A DNA stretch of 64,000 bases from Dermatophagoides farinae (taxonomy: Eukaryota; Arthropoda; Arachnida; Sarcoptiformes; Pyroglyphidae). Positions within the stretch are counted from its first letter, which is position 1. Each line of letters starts with the position of its first letter. The stretch spans positions 6,135,501-6,199,500 of the forward strand of contig NC_134680.1 of the NCBI RefSeq assembly GCF_024713945.1, written 5' to 3'. The notes beneath the pieces were generated by a model, which made no database searches, was not told the DNA's origin, and saw only the letters and a list, made by a program, of their open reading frames with translations. This document shows positions 1 through 11,335 of the stretch, in pieces. Both the position numbers and the translations under genes were made by a program.

Positions 1-475
1 GATGATGACGTAGAAATTTTGATTCAAACGTTTTTATCATTGTCGTCGACGACGATGATGATGATGATGATGTTCGTCGTGGAAATATCGATTCATCTGG
101 ATCTTTATTACGTACAATGGCATCAATCAAAACCATATTAATATGACGATGTTTTGATGAATAAAAATTTTTATATAAATAATACATTGCTACAATGACC
201 ATCATAACAAGTAATTCAAATTCAATTGTTGTTTTTAAAACAATCAACATATCAAACATTGCTAAACGTTGATCATATGTTAATGGAATCATGTATAGCA
301 ATGAAAAACGTATTGATTCAAGCTGTAAGAATCGAAGAATTCTACAATTCCAGCGGATAATCGTCTTATCATTGTGTTGATAACCATCATGAAGATTGCC
401 AATATATTGGAAATATTCATCAATCGTAGGAAATAGCCAATGGATTAATGGTTGTAATGATTTTAAAAATTTCAT
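1..475 (-). CDS. Putative chemoreceptor-like multi-pass membrane protein A (5' part only)
   Basis: The ATG lies at 475-473 and the frame is open to the window edge, giving about 158 N-terminal residues. The protein starts MKFLKSLQPLIHWLFPTID and aligns by eye with the two neighbouring genes. Shared landmarks are a W-x-F/C-P-T...EYFQ block near residue 15, a hydrophobic segment followed by Y-x-x-PL-(T/S)-Y-D-Q-R, a second hydrophobic stretch, and a KDPDESIFP motif that is KDPNESIFP in gene C. The family looks like a lineage-expanded seven-helix receptor of gustatory-receptor type, but I recognise no diagnostic motif that proves this. The C-terminal half is outside the window. The copy is on the same strand as the other two, so the cluster is a head-to-tail tandem array. 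Confidence that this is a real gene is good; the function is an inference. Confidence 0.65.
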   Translation of the reverse strand, partial: MKFLKSLQPLIHWLFPTIDEYFQYIGNLHDGYQHNDKTIIRWNCRILRFLQLESIRFSLLYMIPLTYDQRLAMFDMLIVLKTTIEFELLVMMVIVAMYYLYKNFYSSKHRHINMVLIDAIVRNKDPDESIFPRRTSSSSSSSSTTMIKTFESKFLRHH

Positions 476-869
476 TTTTTTTTTCTTCAAAATCTGTTTA
501 ACCTAATTGACGACAATGTCAATAATGATTGCAGTATTTTTTTTTTTTTTTTCATTTTTCAAAAAATCAAAATATGTATCGAATCGAATCAATCAATCAA
601 TATAATTGATTTTTTTTTGTTATTGTTTGTTATTCTATTTTCAATAATAAATTTATTCAAAATAAAAACACTGTGTTGTTGTCTCCAAAACAAAAACCAG
701 TATTTCTAACGAAACAAAACAATGAATGATTGAATGATTGAAAATCAAAATCGATTACCATCATCGTGAATATGATGATCTTGATGTTGATAGAGATTCA
801 AATGTGTGTGTGTGACAGAAATAATTCTGTATTTCCGGAAAAAAAGATAAACGAAGCTTTCTTGATTCT
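476..869. other. Spacer between receptor genes A and B
   Basis: This AT-rich interval holds poly-T runs and short ATT/AAT repeats. I see no coding potential. It must contain the 3' end of gene B and the promoter of gene A, but I could pick out no TATA box or polyadenylation signal with confidence. Confidence 0.5.
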
Positions 870-1523
870 TTAGAAATTAATCATTTTATATGTAACCATG
901 GCCATTTTACAATAAATCATTAGAAACTGTTTTGATAAAGAAAAAAAAAGAAAGAGAAACAGAATGACAATACAAACATACAGAGAATATGAATCGAACT
1001 GTTTGCTTACCCGAACAAAACCGGCCATACTGATAATACCGAAACGTCCATAAGTGAAACCATATTGTTTTTTTGTATGAAATTTTTCAATATGTAAACA
1101 TAATTTCCAATGAAAATGTAGATTTAAATTTCGATTACAATCATCAATCAAATTATCATTGGTGGTGATAGTATTCAAATACATTAAACTTTTTGTACCA
1201 TTCATATGAATGTGTTTTGAATATTGTGTACAAATATAATGTATGACAAACATGCCAGTAGTTTACATTGAACAACAAATGATGAAAAATAATATTGGAA
1301 AATAAATTTCATTCACATCATGATCATCATTGTTGATAATAATATATTGTTGTTTTAAACGTTGTAATGATGCCAAAATGTAGATATTTGTAGACAAACC
1401 ACAGAGAAGAAATAGAAAAAATAATTTTGAATATGCTTGCATTACATTGGTAACAAATAGAAATAAATGACAATTTTGTTTAAGAAATTTTTCTATCAAA
1501 TAACGTTGATTCATTCGTCGCCG

Positions 1524-1555
<32 letters not shown>

Positions 1556-2351
1556 CTGAGGATGATGATGATCGTAATTGATTAATTTTCATTGAAATAA
1601 TGTGATATTTGTAAAAAATGACCAAACTAAAACTCAACATGAATGTGAATAATAATTCAATCATCATGAAAATGAATATTGCATCCATAAAACAATTGAA
1701 ACAATTCAATTGAACGATAAAGATTTTTAACCATTGTAATAAATCAATCAAAAATGTATTATTGTTATTATTGTAATCACGATTTGCAGCCACCTGTTGA
1801 ATGTTACGATATTGTGCATAACAAACGACAGTAAAAATCAAAACATTCTGGATATTACGACGAATCATATGAATGTGATTACGTTTACATATTAATCTGG
1901 ATAGATTATTTTGATTGCTTTTCGATAAAATTATTTTCAAATATCTTTTTTTCGACAATGATGATGTTGTTGTCGTATTCCGATTGTTTCCACAAACAAT
2001 ATCGATCAGAATTTTATTTAAACAACGATTATTAATGGAGAAAAAATCTTTATAAACATAAATGATGGCCACTATGTTGATGAACAACATTAAATTTGTT
2101 TCATTTGTTGTATGCATAAAAATTGCCGGATCAAACATCCATATACGTTGATCATATGATAATGGTAATGAATAAATCAAAAATGATCTCAATGATTCAT
2201 AACAAAGAAAATGGATGAGTAATGGAAAATAATTTTTTTTCCCATTACTATCGATACTATCGATAATGTGGCCAATTATTTGAAAATATTCCATTGTTTT
2301 TGGCCAAAATAATTGACGAATTCGATGAAAAAATTTGCCAATTTTGTCCAT
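870..2351 (-). pseudogene. Chemoreceptor-like membrane protein B with an in-frame stop
   Basis: The ATG is at 2351 (MDKIGKFFHRIRQLFWPK). The main exon is 1011-2351. A phase-0 intron (927-1010, gtaagc...cag) leads to a last exon at 870-926 that encodes FLMIYCKMAMVTYKMINF. The protein has several hydrophobic segments and ends like gene C (KFHTKKxYGFxYG, then FLxIYCKM). A single TAA at 1263-1265 interrupts the frame between CCSM and TTGMFVIHYICTQ. The reading continues in the same frame beyond it and is clearly homologous to the region of gene C around WIHYICTKYSKRIH. Apart from that stop the gene would encode about 465 residues, close to gene C (452). No plausible splice removes the stop. Gene B also lacks the intron that gene C has after LRRNLEMTLV. 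It may be a young pseudogene, a null allele or a sequence error. Confidence 0.65.
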
Positions 2352-2858
2352 TTTTTTTCTCAAACGTTTTTGACTGATGATTCTTCAATTGAAATGTGAA
2401 TGAAAATGTTTTCATTCACATTTGTTTTCCGGCCAAAAAAACTTTTTTTTTTGTTTCGTTGAAAAAGTCGATAATTTTGATTTTAAAATATAAACTTTTT
2501 TGCTTTCTTCCAGAGAAAATATTCCTGAAAGAATATTTTATTTCTCAAAATAGAAAGAATAAATCTGTATCTATCTGTGTTTTATGTGGAAAACAAATCA
2601 AAGCAATTTTTTGTTGAAGAAAAAAAAATTTCATTCCCGTTACCATCGAAGCAGGTAATGACTTTTTCTCCCTTTCTCGGGTAATTTCTTCATTAAAAAA
2701 ATGTAAAAAATTATGATTGAAATTATTTCATTGGAAATAAAATTATTGTGGTGGTAGTGTTGACGATGATGAATTAGTGGGCCGAATGATGATGATTTTC
2801 AAAACGAAAAAAAACTTTTCAAAAAATTCTTGAATAAAAAGTTTCTTTTCTACATTCT

Positions 2859-3200
2859 TCATTTGAAAAATTTAAAGATCATCATAACCAATTTGACGTA
2901 GATTAAGATGAACTGATATATGGCCGTTTGTGTGTGTGTGTGTGTGTTTGTGTGTGTGTGTGCGTGTGCGTGTGATCGATTGATTGATTGTGAATAAAAT
3001 AGAGAAAAAAAAATTTCAAATACAATCGATTGAAACCGAAAGATTGGACTTACCATTACGAAACCAATCATGTTGATTGCACCGAAACGTCCACATGAAA
3101 AACAGTAATGATTTTTTTTGTCTGAAATTTTTCCAGATATGAATACAATTTCCATTGAAATCGTAATAATAATGATGATGATGATGATTTATCATTAATG
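2859..3200 (-). pseudogene. Relic of a receptor 3' end
   Basis: Only the C-terminal end of the receptor family is visible. 3054 to about 3190 encodes a block like FQWKLYSYLEKFQTKK and then, after a one-base frame change in an A-rich stretch near 3110, CFSCGRFGAINMIGFVM. A donor (gtaagt, 3053-3048) and acceptor (cag, 2915-2913) at the same phase-0 position as in genes B and C join this to a last exon (2859-2912) reading FILIYVKLVMMIFKFFK and a stop. No upstream exons are present: beyond about 3200 the sequence turns into an unrelated palindromic repeat. The preserved splice sites and final exon show it derives from a full copy and is not a chance match. It is almost certainly non-functional. 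Confidence 0.6.
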
Positions 3201-3211
3201 TTTCGTGAATA

Positions 3212-3276
3212 CCAAACTACAGTGACTATATATATATAGTCGATAAATATTGTATTGAATTGAATTTTCAATAAAA
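3212..3276. repeat. Dispersed palindromic repeat, copy 1
   Basis: About 60 bp with an AGTGACTATATATATATAGT palindromic core followed by CGATAAATATTG and TTGAATTGAATTTT. A second copy lies at 5503-5572 with the same order and spacing and roughly 85% identity by eye. It directly abuts the truncated end of the receptor relic, so it may mark a duplication or deletion breakpoint. Confidence 0.5.
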
Positions 3277-3401
3277 ACAACAACAACAAAAAAAAAATTC
3301 ATCAGGTTAACATTGAACATTCATTAAATAAAAGTGAAACATTCCATTTATGATATTCAAAACATAACGACTTTGATCATTAACATTTCCAAAACAATTG
3401 T

Positions 3402-4903
3402 TCATGTTTTAAAATTCGAATATTCCATGAACATCTTGTATGTCATCATCAACATCTTACAATAGATGAGTAGAAACTGAAAAAAAGAAAGAAAAAAAAT
3501 TGAAAAAATTCACCAAACAAAATACAACACAATGATTGAATCTTACCCGAATAAAACTGCTTATATCTATGGCACCATATTTACCATATGAAAAACCATA
3601 ACGTTTTTTTGTATGAAATTTTTCAATATAATCCATCAATTTCCATTGCATAGATAATGATGATGAAAATGATGATGGAATTTTTGTTGTTTGAATCATT
3701 GTTGTTGCCGTTGTTAGACCCATCAATTGCCGCAAACCAATTGAATAATGAATACGTTTTGAATATTTAGTGCAAATATAATGTATCCAAAATATACCGA
3801 AACATTCTTGTAGAAATACCGATATTATTAGCGATTCAAGATATAGATTCTGTCGTCCAGTTACATGCAGCCGCATTAATGTACCGATTATATAAAGATT
3901 ACTTGGCCAATTATAGAAGAGAAAAATGAGAAAAAAATGCGAATATGATCGCAAAACATCATCAACAAAACGAAATAGGTGATAATTGTACCAAAGAAAT
4001 TGCCGTACAAAACGTATATTCAAATGATCGATTGGCCATTGATTCAAATGGCAAAATATTTGCTGATAATTCAGTCGTATAATCCATTCAAATCCTATGA
4101 TGAATGTTGATAATAATTCAGCCATATGAATGAGAAGTAAACCATCAAAAAACAAAAATAATGCATTCAATTGTGTTGAGAATATTTTCATTATACACAC
4201 GACTAATGATTGATTTGGTTGGAAAAAATAATTTCTATTCGATAGAATTTGGAATTCATAGTAACAACCAAGCATCACTAAAGATTTGCAAAACAAAAAA
4301 AAAATAATAATAATAATAATCAGAAAACAAAATAGCTAACCAATACTTACATACTAAAGTCATTTCTAAATTTCTTCGTAATAAATGCATACGAAAGTGT
4401 TGCATAATAAATTGATAAAAATTTATTTGTTGTCGCTGTCCATATGATGATTTTCTAATCGATGGAAATATCGATTCATTTGGATCTTTTCGTTCAATCA
4501 TTACATTGATCAGTATGATATTCGTATCATAATATTTTGAATGGAAAAAATTTTCATATAAATTTGCCAACCAAAAAAACATGAACGATAATATTAGATT
4601 GATTTCAATTGTCATATTCAACATGATTCCAGCATCGAACAATAATAAACGATAATTATGCGATAATGGCGCTAAATAAATGAAAAGATAACGTGCCGAT
4701 TCCATACGCAAATAACATACAATATGATTATGTGATTTTATTATCTTATCATTATGATCACGATGTAATCCATTCATGATTGTAGCAATTTGTTGAAAAT
4801 ATTCATTAGTTGTTGGCCAACACAATTTTCGGATAGCCAACGGTATATAAAGCAATATTTTAATCAAAATTAACATTATATTCTCTGTTTTCACAATGGC
4901 CAT
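3402..4903 (-). CDS. Chemoreceptor-like multi-pass membrane protein C (apparently intact)
   Basis: Exons are 4351-4903, 3547-4277 and 3402-3476, with introns of 73 bp (phase 1) and 70 bp (phase 0). They sum to 1359 nt, or 452 aa. I chose ATG 4903 because the longer frame starts only with a GTG. The product has about seven hydrophobic segments, a long cytosolic-looking loop with KDPNESIFP and a C-terminal signature KFHTKKRYGFSYGKYGAI, then FLLIYCKMLMMTYKM. A C-terminal block split by a phase-0 intron just before the last short exon resembles arthropod gustatory receptor architecture. The classic TY-x5-QF signature is not obvious, so receptor function is an inference. It is the only complete copy here and is the reference used to judge genes A, B and the relic. 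An alternative start is the Met nine codons downstream (MLILIKILL). Confidence 0.7.
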
Positions 4904-5502
4904 CACAACATTCGAATGAATTAATGTGAATGTGAATGGATCCACCACAATAAATAGATTCTGAATTTTAGATTACGAAAAAAAAAATAATAAAACTGGC
5001 TTCTTCTGTAAACATTTCAAAGAATTTTTGCTGGTTGCACAAACCAACACAGAAGTAGAAATTAAGTCAAACCAAAAATCAATATCATTCTTTTTTATGT
5101 GTGGAAAAGATGACAAAAAAAAAACGTCGACACAACATAAACAATTGATTACAAATGAATTAAAATAAAAAATGAGACTGAAACAAATTTCAACGTAAAT
5201 TTCTATGTAACAAAAACCGAAAAAGAAATGACGAAAATAAAGAAAAAAAAACAATGATGCATATCATTCTATTATTCTATCAATTATCCCTGACGACTGA
5301 GACAATTTTTTTTTTGGCTTTGTGTTTACATTTGTAACAAAAAAAAAATGGCCATGATAACGGAAATCAATACGAATTTAATCTATTTATAATTGCAAAA
5401 TACACGATAGAAAAGTGAAAGAAGAGAAAAATGAATAATGATATTCGTTCAAATGGCAGTCATAAACTAGAGAGATATAAAAAGGTATAAAAAAAATGAT
5501 TA

Positions 5503-5572
5503 TCCAATTCCTACTATAGTGACTATCTATATAGTTGATAAATATTGAATTGAATTTTGACCAAAAAAAAAA
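5503..5572. repeat. Dispersed palindromic repeat, copy 2
   Basis: This copy has TAGTGACTATCTATATAGTT followed by GATAAATATTG and AATTGAATTTTGA, matching copy 1 at 3212-3276. It sits about 600 bp upstream of receptor gene C. Copy 1 is about 860 bp upstream of gene B, so both lie on the 5' side of a receptor. Confidence 0.5.
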
Positions 5573-6052
5573 CATTATTCTCAAAAAAAAAAAACAAACA
5601 TCAAAATGGACGAAAATTGAATTTTTGTAACGGAATATATATATATTATTTTCCTTCTTGGAAAATTAAAAATTTCAACATTTTCAATTTGTTTGTTTTT
5701 GCGTTCAAGAATTTTTTCTCTTTTTTCCTCTTACCAGAATTTTTATTCAACAATTTCATTTCATTTAAAATACTGATGGTACCATGAATGGCGTGGATGA
5801 TGATGATGATGATGAATTTTCTAGGAATCTTTGTGGATGAAATAAGAAAAAAAAAATTTCTCCTTTTTTTCTGCTTGCTATAATCATAATAATCCTATTA
5901 CAGAATTTCATCATCATCGTCATTCATTATTATTACGGTAGTTTTTTCTTTCAAGAGAGGGCGAGAGAGTCAACAACGATCGCAGCATCTACACCAAAAA
6001 TATTTGACGAAAATCTCCCCCAAAGATGATTAATTTACCACCAAAAACTTCT

Positions 6053-6054
<2 letters not shown>

Positions 6055-6143
<89 letters not shown>
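6055..6143. repeat. (GA)n microsatellite
   Basis: An uninterrupted AG dinucleotide tract of roughly 89 bp, the longest perfect microsatellite in the window. It is purine-only on this strand, so it could form triplex DNA or bind GAGA-type factors, but nothing here shows a function. Confidence 0.95.
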
Positions 6144-6147
<4 letters not shown>

Positions 6148-7194
6148 AAAGTTAAAGAATATTTCTCCAGGAATTACAACATATAAGTACCGACTCGAAT
6201 TTTAAAAGGGCCATCTACATTTTCTTCTTCTTCTTTTTCTCATTTTACATTCATTTGAAAATTGTATGAAAATGAAATGAAGAAAAAAAATTGGAAAACG
6301 AAAAAGAAAAAAAATTTTTTCTTCTATTCATTTGAATTTCACAAGAATGACGAATGATTTCAATTCGATGAATTTGATGATGGGGAAAAAAATGAAAAAT
6401 TTTGAATTTTTAAATTTTTGTTTATATAAACAAAAAAAAAATCGGCCAATGAATCGATACGATAGAATCGATTGTTTTTTTTTTTTGTTAAATCGATATA
6501 TCGAATTATGGATGGATGATGATTAACGATGGTTAAGATTAGAATCAAAAAGAAAACGACATTTTTATTATGATTTTTTGTTTTGTTTTCTCATTCGAAT
6601 TTGAGCAATTTTTTTTGGAACAATTCTGGTTGATTGTTCCGGAACAGAAAAAAAACCAATCCAAAACTATTAGTACCAGCACTACATATACATCATCATC
6701 ACATAAACATGGCTTTAGGCCAAGGTCAATGTTAAAAACATGAAAATTTAATCCAATATACATGATGACCTTGTGATTCGAGCAAAAAAATAAAAATTCC
6801 GGACGCCCGGATTTATATGCCGGATCATTCTAATCATCATCATCATCATCATATGAAATGAATATTTTATCACTTTTTTGAAAAAAACAAAATTCTTGTT
6901 CTCCCATCATCAGCAATCATCTATGGAAAACTATTCAAACTTTTCAGTGTCATTTAGCTGTGAATATTTTTTTTTCATTTATTTGATTTTTGACATTTAT
7001 TCGATATGATCATCATTCATTCATTCGTTTGATTGTTCCACTTCTTAGTTTTGTTTTGTTTTATTAGTTTTTTTTCTCGTCAAATTTTCATATAAGAAAC
7101 CTTGAGCATTCTCACATTATTTGCCACTAGAATATTCTCTAATCAAATGAAAGACGGACACCATCATTATTCATTCAATTCGTTCGTCGCATTC

Positions 7195-7202
7195 TATAAA
7201 AG
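7195..7202 (+). promoter_or_regulatory. TATA-box-like octamer
   Basis: TATAAAAG is preceded by GTCGCATTC and followed by GACCCTAGCGATATTCGAGCG, a locally less AT-biased context than its surroundings. It could serve the BTB gene, but that would mean a 5' UTR of about 1.37 kb or an unseen leader intron. Chance occurrence in AT-rich DNA is possible. Confidence 0.25.
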
Positions 7203-8596
7203 GACCCTAGCGATATTCGAGCGTACTCAAAAAAAACAAAACAAAACGAACCAAAATAGATAAAAAAAATCTTGAGCCAGAAAAAAAACCAAGAAATACA
7301 CACACGCACACACAAATCAAGACTTCTACAACGAAGAATTAAAAAAAAAACAACAAATGATTCACCCACACTATATATGTACTATATAGAATTCATATAA
7401 AGAATTGAAAAGAATCGACTTGATATTCACTGAATGAAATGTTTCAATGTCGATTCTTTCTTTCTTTCTTTTTTTTCGATATTCAATATATATAAATGTG
7501 CGCAAAATTCATTTCATCTAAACACAACTAGAAAGTAGATGGATAAAAGGAAAAAAAATGTAGATGTTATGGAATGAATAGAATGTATTTGTGTGTTGTT
7601 TGTGTGGGCGTCAGGCAGGCAGTCAGGCAAGCACATGCACGTACACTATTCTCGTATAGATTTAGATTACCTCAACACATTCGATATATACTTGGCCACT
7701 AATTCAACTTCTTCATCATCATCATCATCATCCGGATTGGATTCTTCTTTGGAATTTTACGAAAAAAAACCATCATCTAGCCAATAATTCTCTCACTCTA
7801 TATTGCCAATTTTTTTTACATCATTAACAAACCAAACATTTTCATTAATGATCAAATTTCAAGTGGAGTGTGTGTGTGTGTGTGTGTGTGTGTAATTTTG
7901 AAACAAAAAATGTATTTCACATTCAATCAATTTCTATGAAATCCAAATAAAAATAAAAAAATCGATTATTATCTATTGATTTTCATCGTCAACAATTAAC
8001 AACAACATAATGACCGATTGATTGACCAATCTATCTGTGTGTGGGTGGGTGTGTGCGTGGGTGACTGTTTAGTGGTCACCTTGGAACCATATACACACAC
8101 ACAAACTTGAAACATCACCATCTAATCAAACAATCAGTGTGATCTACTCGAATTCACAGCAATTCATCAATCAATTATTTATTGATTCACGAATCGAATC
8201 GAATTGTTACAAATTTTTTTTTTGTTGTTGTTGCTGGATATCGAATTTCCGAAAGATAAACATTTATTTTTAGTGTCAACAACAACAAAGTCTGTGAGAT
8301 AATAGTCTTTCGTTCATCTACCGTGTGTGTGTGTGTGTGTGTGTGCGTGTGATCATCAGAAACGAGATTGTTGCAATGAATTTATAAATAGAAATTCAGA
8401 TTATCCGCGAATTAATCATGATCATCCTCGGCATTCCATTTTTTTAATTAACATTGTTATTCATTTCGCTTGTCTGGTATTTGACGGGTCTTTCTTTCTT
8501 TTTTTTTTCTCAAAAAAAAAACCATAATTATCGAATGAATAGAATAAACGATAATCATCGTCACAACAAAAAAAAATGATAATGAATCTATTATAA

Positions 8597-11335
8597 ATGA
8601 CAACAATGACGTCATCGACAACATCAAAACATCATAATAATAATAATAATAATAATAATCATCATCATCATCATCATAATCATCATCGTAATCACCATCA
8701 TCATCATAATCAACAACAACAACAAAATGATAATCAAAAATCAAATGGTTGGCATAATAATAATGATTTAAATAATCATAATCATTCATCATCATCGCCA
8801 ATATCAATGTTACGTTTACAAACAAAACGTGGTTTATCATTAGATATGGACACAATGATGGATAAAACATTTGATGATTATATCGATAGTATCGATGGAT
8901 CTGATGATTATATTTCTACTAATACTATTGGCACCGGTAGTAATATAAAAACAAAAATAATGATGATGATGGCCAATGATGTTGATATGAATAATATTAA
9001 TAGTAATAGCAATAATAATAATAATAATAAAAATGAAAATAACGATTCCAAATTAATCGATGATTATACAGTTCAATATTATCGTACATCATCGGCCATT
9101 TCTTCGGATCATCATTCACCAATAATGACCAAAACAAAAACAACAAATCAGAATCAGAATAATCAGAATAAATTAAATAAACATAATCGTTGTATATCGA
9201 ATCCACATAATCATCAATTTATAAAAGCAAATTCAATTGGTTCTGGTGTTAGTGATTCTGTTGCTGTCATTAGTAGTAGTAATAGTAATAGTAATGAAAA
9301 TTCACAAGCATTACTACCAATTACATTGAATGTTTTGAATAATTTTCGTTTTTCAAATGAAAAAATCACTGATCATTTTCGTCATCATCATCATCATCAT
9401 CATCATCATCGCCATCATGATAATGATGATGAAAATAATGGCAATGGTAATGGTGACAGTATGAATCTAGATAGTGTTGCCACTGGTGATGGTGGTGATG
9501 GCAGTGGTAATAATACAATGATGATGATGGATAATAATCGTAGTACACGTGCAACTACACCGGCCGATGAACAAATATTCCAGGAACCAGTTGAATCATT
9601 ACAAATACGTATTGGTCGTTTATTATCATGTGAAGAGATGGCCGATATGCATTTTTTAGTTGGACCAAATCCATTACAGACATCATCAACAACCACAACA
9701 ACAACAACAACAACAACGGCAACGAATAATACACAATCACCAACATCACCATTACGAAAATTACGTATACCAGCACATCGTTTAATAATGGCAACAGCAA
9801 GTCCAATATTTCGACAAATATTATTGGATCAATCTAATGGACAATTGATTGAATGTGAAAATGATTTAGAAATCAATGATATTGAACCATCATCATTTTT
9901 AGAATTTTTACGTTATGCATATACAGATAGTGCAAAATTGAATAAAGATAATGTTGTTGGTATATTGATTGCCGCTAGACGTTATCAAATATCGACATTA
10001 GAACGACAATGTATTGATTATATACACAAATGTTTATCAAAACGTTCATCATTGGCCATTTGGATTTCTACACGTATTTATGGTATAACGGATTTAGAAC
10101 AAGTGGCCAGAAAATCAATGCAACATTATGCTGAATCAATGTTATTATCGAATGATTTTTTACGTTTAGATCAACAATCATTAATCGATATATTATCAGA
10201 TGATTTATTACGTGCTGATGAAATTGTTATATTTCGTGCATTGACACGTTGGGCTAAACAAAATTGTTTAAGACAAGGATTGTGTCCAAATCGTGCCAAT
10301 GTACGTATGATAATTGGTAATGCATTGAATTTGATACGATTTCCATTGATGAGTGAAGAACAATTACAAAGGATTGTGGCCGCTGAAGGTATATTGGAAG
10401 ATGAATTATTACGTGCATTAGTACATTGTTCACGTAATTGGCCACGAACTTCCAATATGATGATGACAGAATCACCATTAACAACATTTTCAAATGAACC
10501 ACGTGCATTTCAAAAATTAGCCGGACGTTTACATAATGTTTATCGATTTGCATCATTTGAAAATTCATTACCAAATCGTTATCTAAATCGTTCATTGAAT
10601 TTTCTTGCAAATAAACGTGTTTGGTTAGCCGGTGTTGGTCTTTATGCACCACGTAAAGCATGTACATTTTATCTGAATGTATGTATACGTGTACGTAGAG
10701 CTGATCATGATAATCAACAATGGCATTCACCATTGGATCGTTTGGAACATACAATGTTGCTCAAATATGATGGATCTGGCCATATAATCAATATGAATTT
10801 TGATGAACCATTACAAATTGAAGCTAATGTCCAATATGAAGTATTAGCCACAATAACACCAAGTCCACGATCAACTAGTTTAGTACGTGCACGTCTTCAT
10901 CCACATCTTTATTATACAAGACCAAATGAAGTAAATTTTTATTATGGTACTGATGGACAATATGCAACAAAAGTACGTATCAATAATCGTGGTGAAAATG
11001 TTATTTTCAATTTCAATTGGGAACGTGATGCAATACATGATGATAATAATTCTGATAATACAAGTAATAATCAATTTTTTAATCAACAATCAACAAATCA
11101 AGCGGTTTCGGAACCAACAACACCACATCCACCACCGCCACCACCACCACCACCAAGACCACCACCACCACAAGAATATCAACGACCAACACGTATGCAA
11201 CGATTACGGCGTGCATTATCGTTTGTTGATAATCGTGAAAAAGATATGGCCACAATTACGGCACGTGCAAATCATCATGCACGTGAATGTGGTTTATTAG
11301 AAGGACAGATTCCATTACTTATGTTTTATGCATAA
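8597..11335 (+). CDS. BTB-BACK-PHR domain protein (BTBD1/2/3/6 family)
   Basis: A single exon of 912 codons. The first ATG is at 8597 (MTTMTSSTTSKHH). Residues 1-330 are low complexity (poly-His, poly-Asn, poly-Gln). A BTB/POZ domain follows from about 338 to 460 (RIGRLLSCEEMADMHFLVG ... IPAHRLIMATASPIF), with a Thr-rich insertion of about 28 residues after HFLVGPNP. Next come a BACK domain (about 470-600, RADEIVIFRALTRWAKQ) and a PHR domain (about 655-815, RVWLAGVGLYAPRKA ... NFYYGTDGQY). A proline run near 843 lies in the C-terminal tail. BTBD1/2/3/6 proteins are adaptors of Cullin-3 ubiquitin ligases; the PHR domain binds substrates. The lack of introns in 2.7 kb is unusual here and could reflect an old retrocopy or intron loss. 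Poly-His/Asn codons coincide with CAT/AAT repeats. The domain assignment is firm; the exact orthologue is not. Confidence 0.92.
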   Translation: MTTMTSSTTSKHHNNNNNNNNHHHHHHNHHRNHHHHHNQQQQQNDNQKSNGWHNNNDLNNHNHSSSSPISMLRLQTKRGLSLDMDTMMDKTFDDYIDSIDGSDDYISTNTIGTGSNIKTKIMMMMANDVDMNNINSNSNNNNNNKNENNDSKLIDDYTVQYYRTSSAISSDHHSPIMTKTKTTNQNQNNQNKLNKHNRCISNPHNHQFIKANSIGSGVSDSVAVISSSNSNSNENSQALLPITLNVLNNFRFSNEKITDHFRHHHHHHHHHRHHDNDDENNGNGNGDSMNLDSVATGDGGDGSGNNTMMMMDNNRSTRATTPADEQIFQEPVESLQIRIGRLLSCEEMADMHFLVGPNPLQTSSTTTTTTTTTTATNNTQSPTSPLRKLRIPAHRLIMATASPIFRQILLDQSNGQLIECENDLEINDIEPSSFLEFLRYAYTDSAKLNKDNVVGILIAARRYQISTLERQCIDYIHKCLSKRSSLAIWISTRIYGITDLEQVARKSMQHYAESMLLSNDFLRLDQQSLIDILSDDLLRADEIVIFRALTRWAKQNCLRQGLCPNRANVRMIIGNALNLIRFPLMSEEQLQRIVAAEGILEDELLRALVHCSRNWPRTSNMMMTESPLTTFSNEPRAFQKLAGRLHNVYRFASFENSLPNRYLNRSLNFLANKRVWLAGVGLYAPRKACTFYLNVCIRVRRADHDNQQWHSPLDRLEHTMLLKYDGSGHIINMNFDEPLQIEANVQYEVLATITPSPRSTSLVRARLHPHLYYTRPNEVNFYYGTDGQYATKVRINNRGENVIFNFNWERDAIHDDNNSDNTSNNQFFNQQSTNQAVSEPTTPHPPPPPPPPPRPPPPQEYQRPTRMQRLRRALSFVDNREKDMATITARANHHARECGLLEGQIPLLMFYA

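Larger units (their letters stand above)
4904..8596. other. 3.7-kb repeat-rich spacer
   Basis: No convincing gene is present. The interval carries the second copy of the palindromic repeat (5503-5572), a long (GA)n tract (6055-6143), (CA)n/(TG)n runs, GAT-rich stretches and a canonical TATA-like octamer at 7195. Short open frames such as 7593-7787 have no recognisable domain and end in Ser runs made of TCA repeats. The distal part (about 7.2-8.6 kb) probably includes the promoter and 5' UTR of the BTB gene. Confidence 0.55.

Noticed and set aside
7593-7787. 64-codon plus-strand frame
   Set aside because: Ser run from TCA repeats, no homology, and no ATG start (opens at TTG).
8457-8870. 137-codon minus-strand frame rich in Asp/Tyr
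   Set aside because: It is the antisense reading of ATC/AAT repeats at the start of the BTB gene and shows no domain.
10254-10754. 166-codon minus-strand frame
   Set aside because: It lies wholly opposite the conserved BACK/PHR coding sequence.
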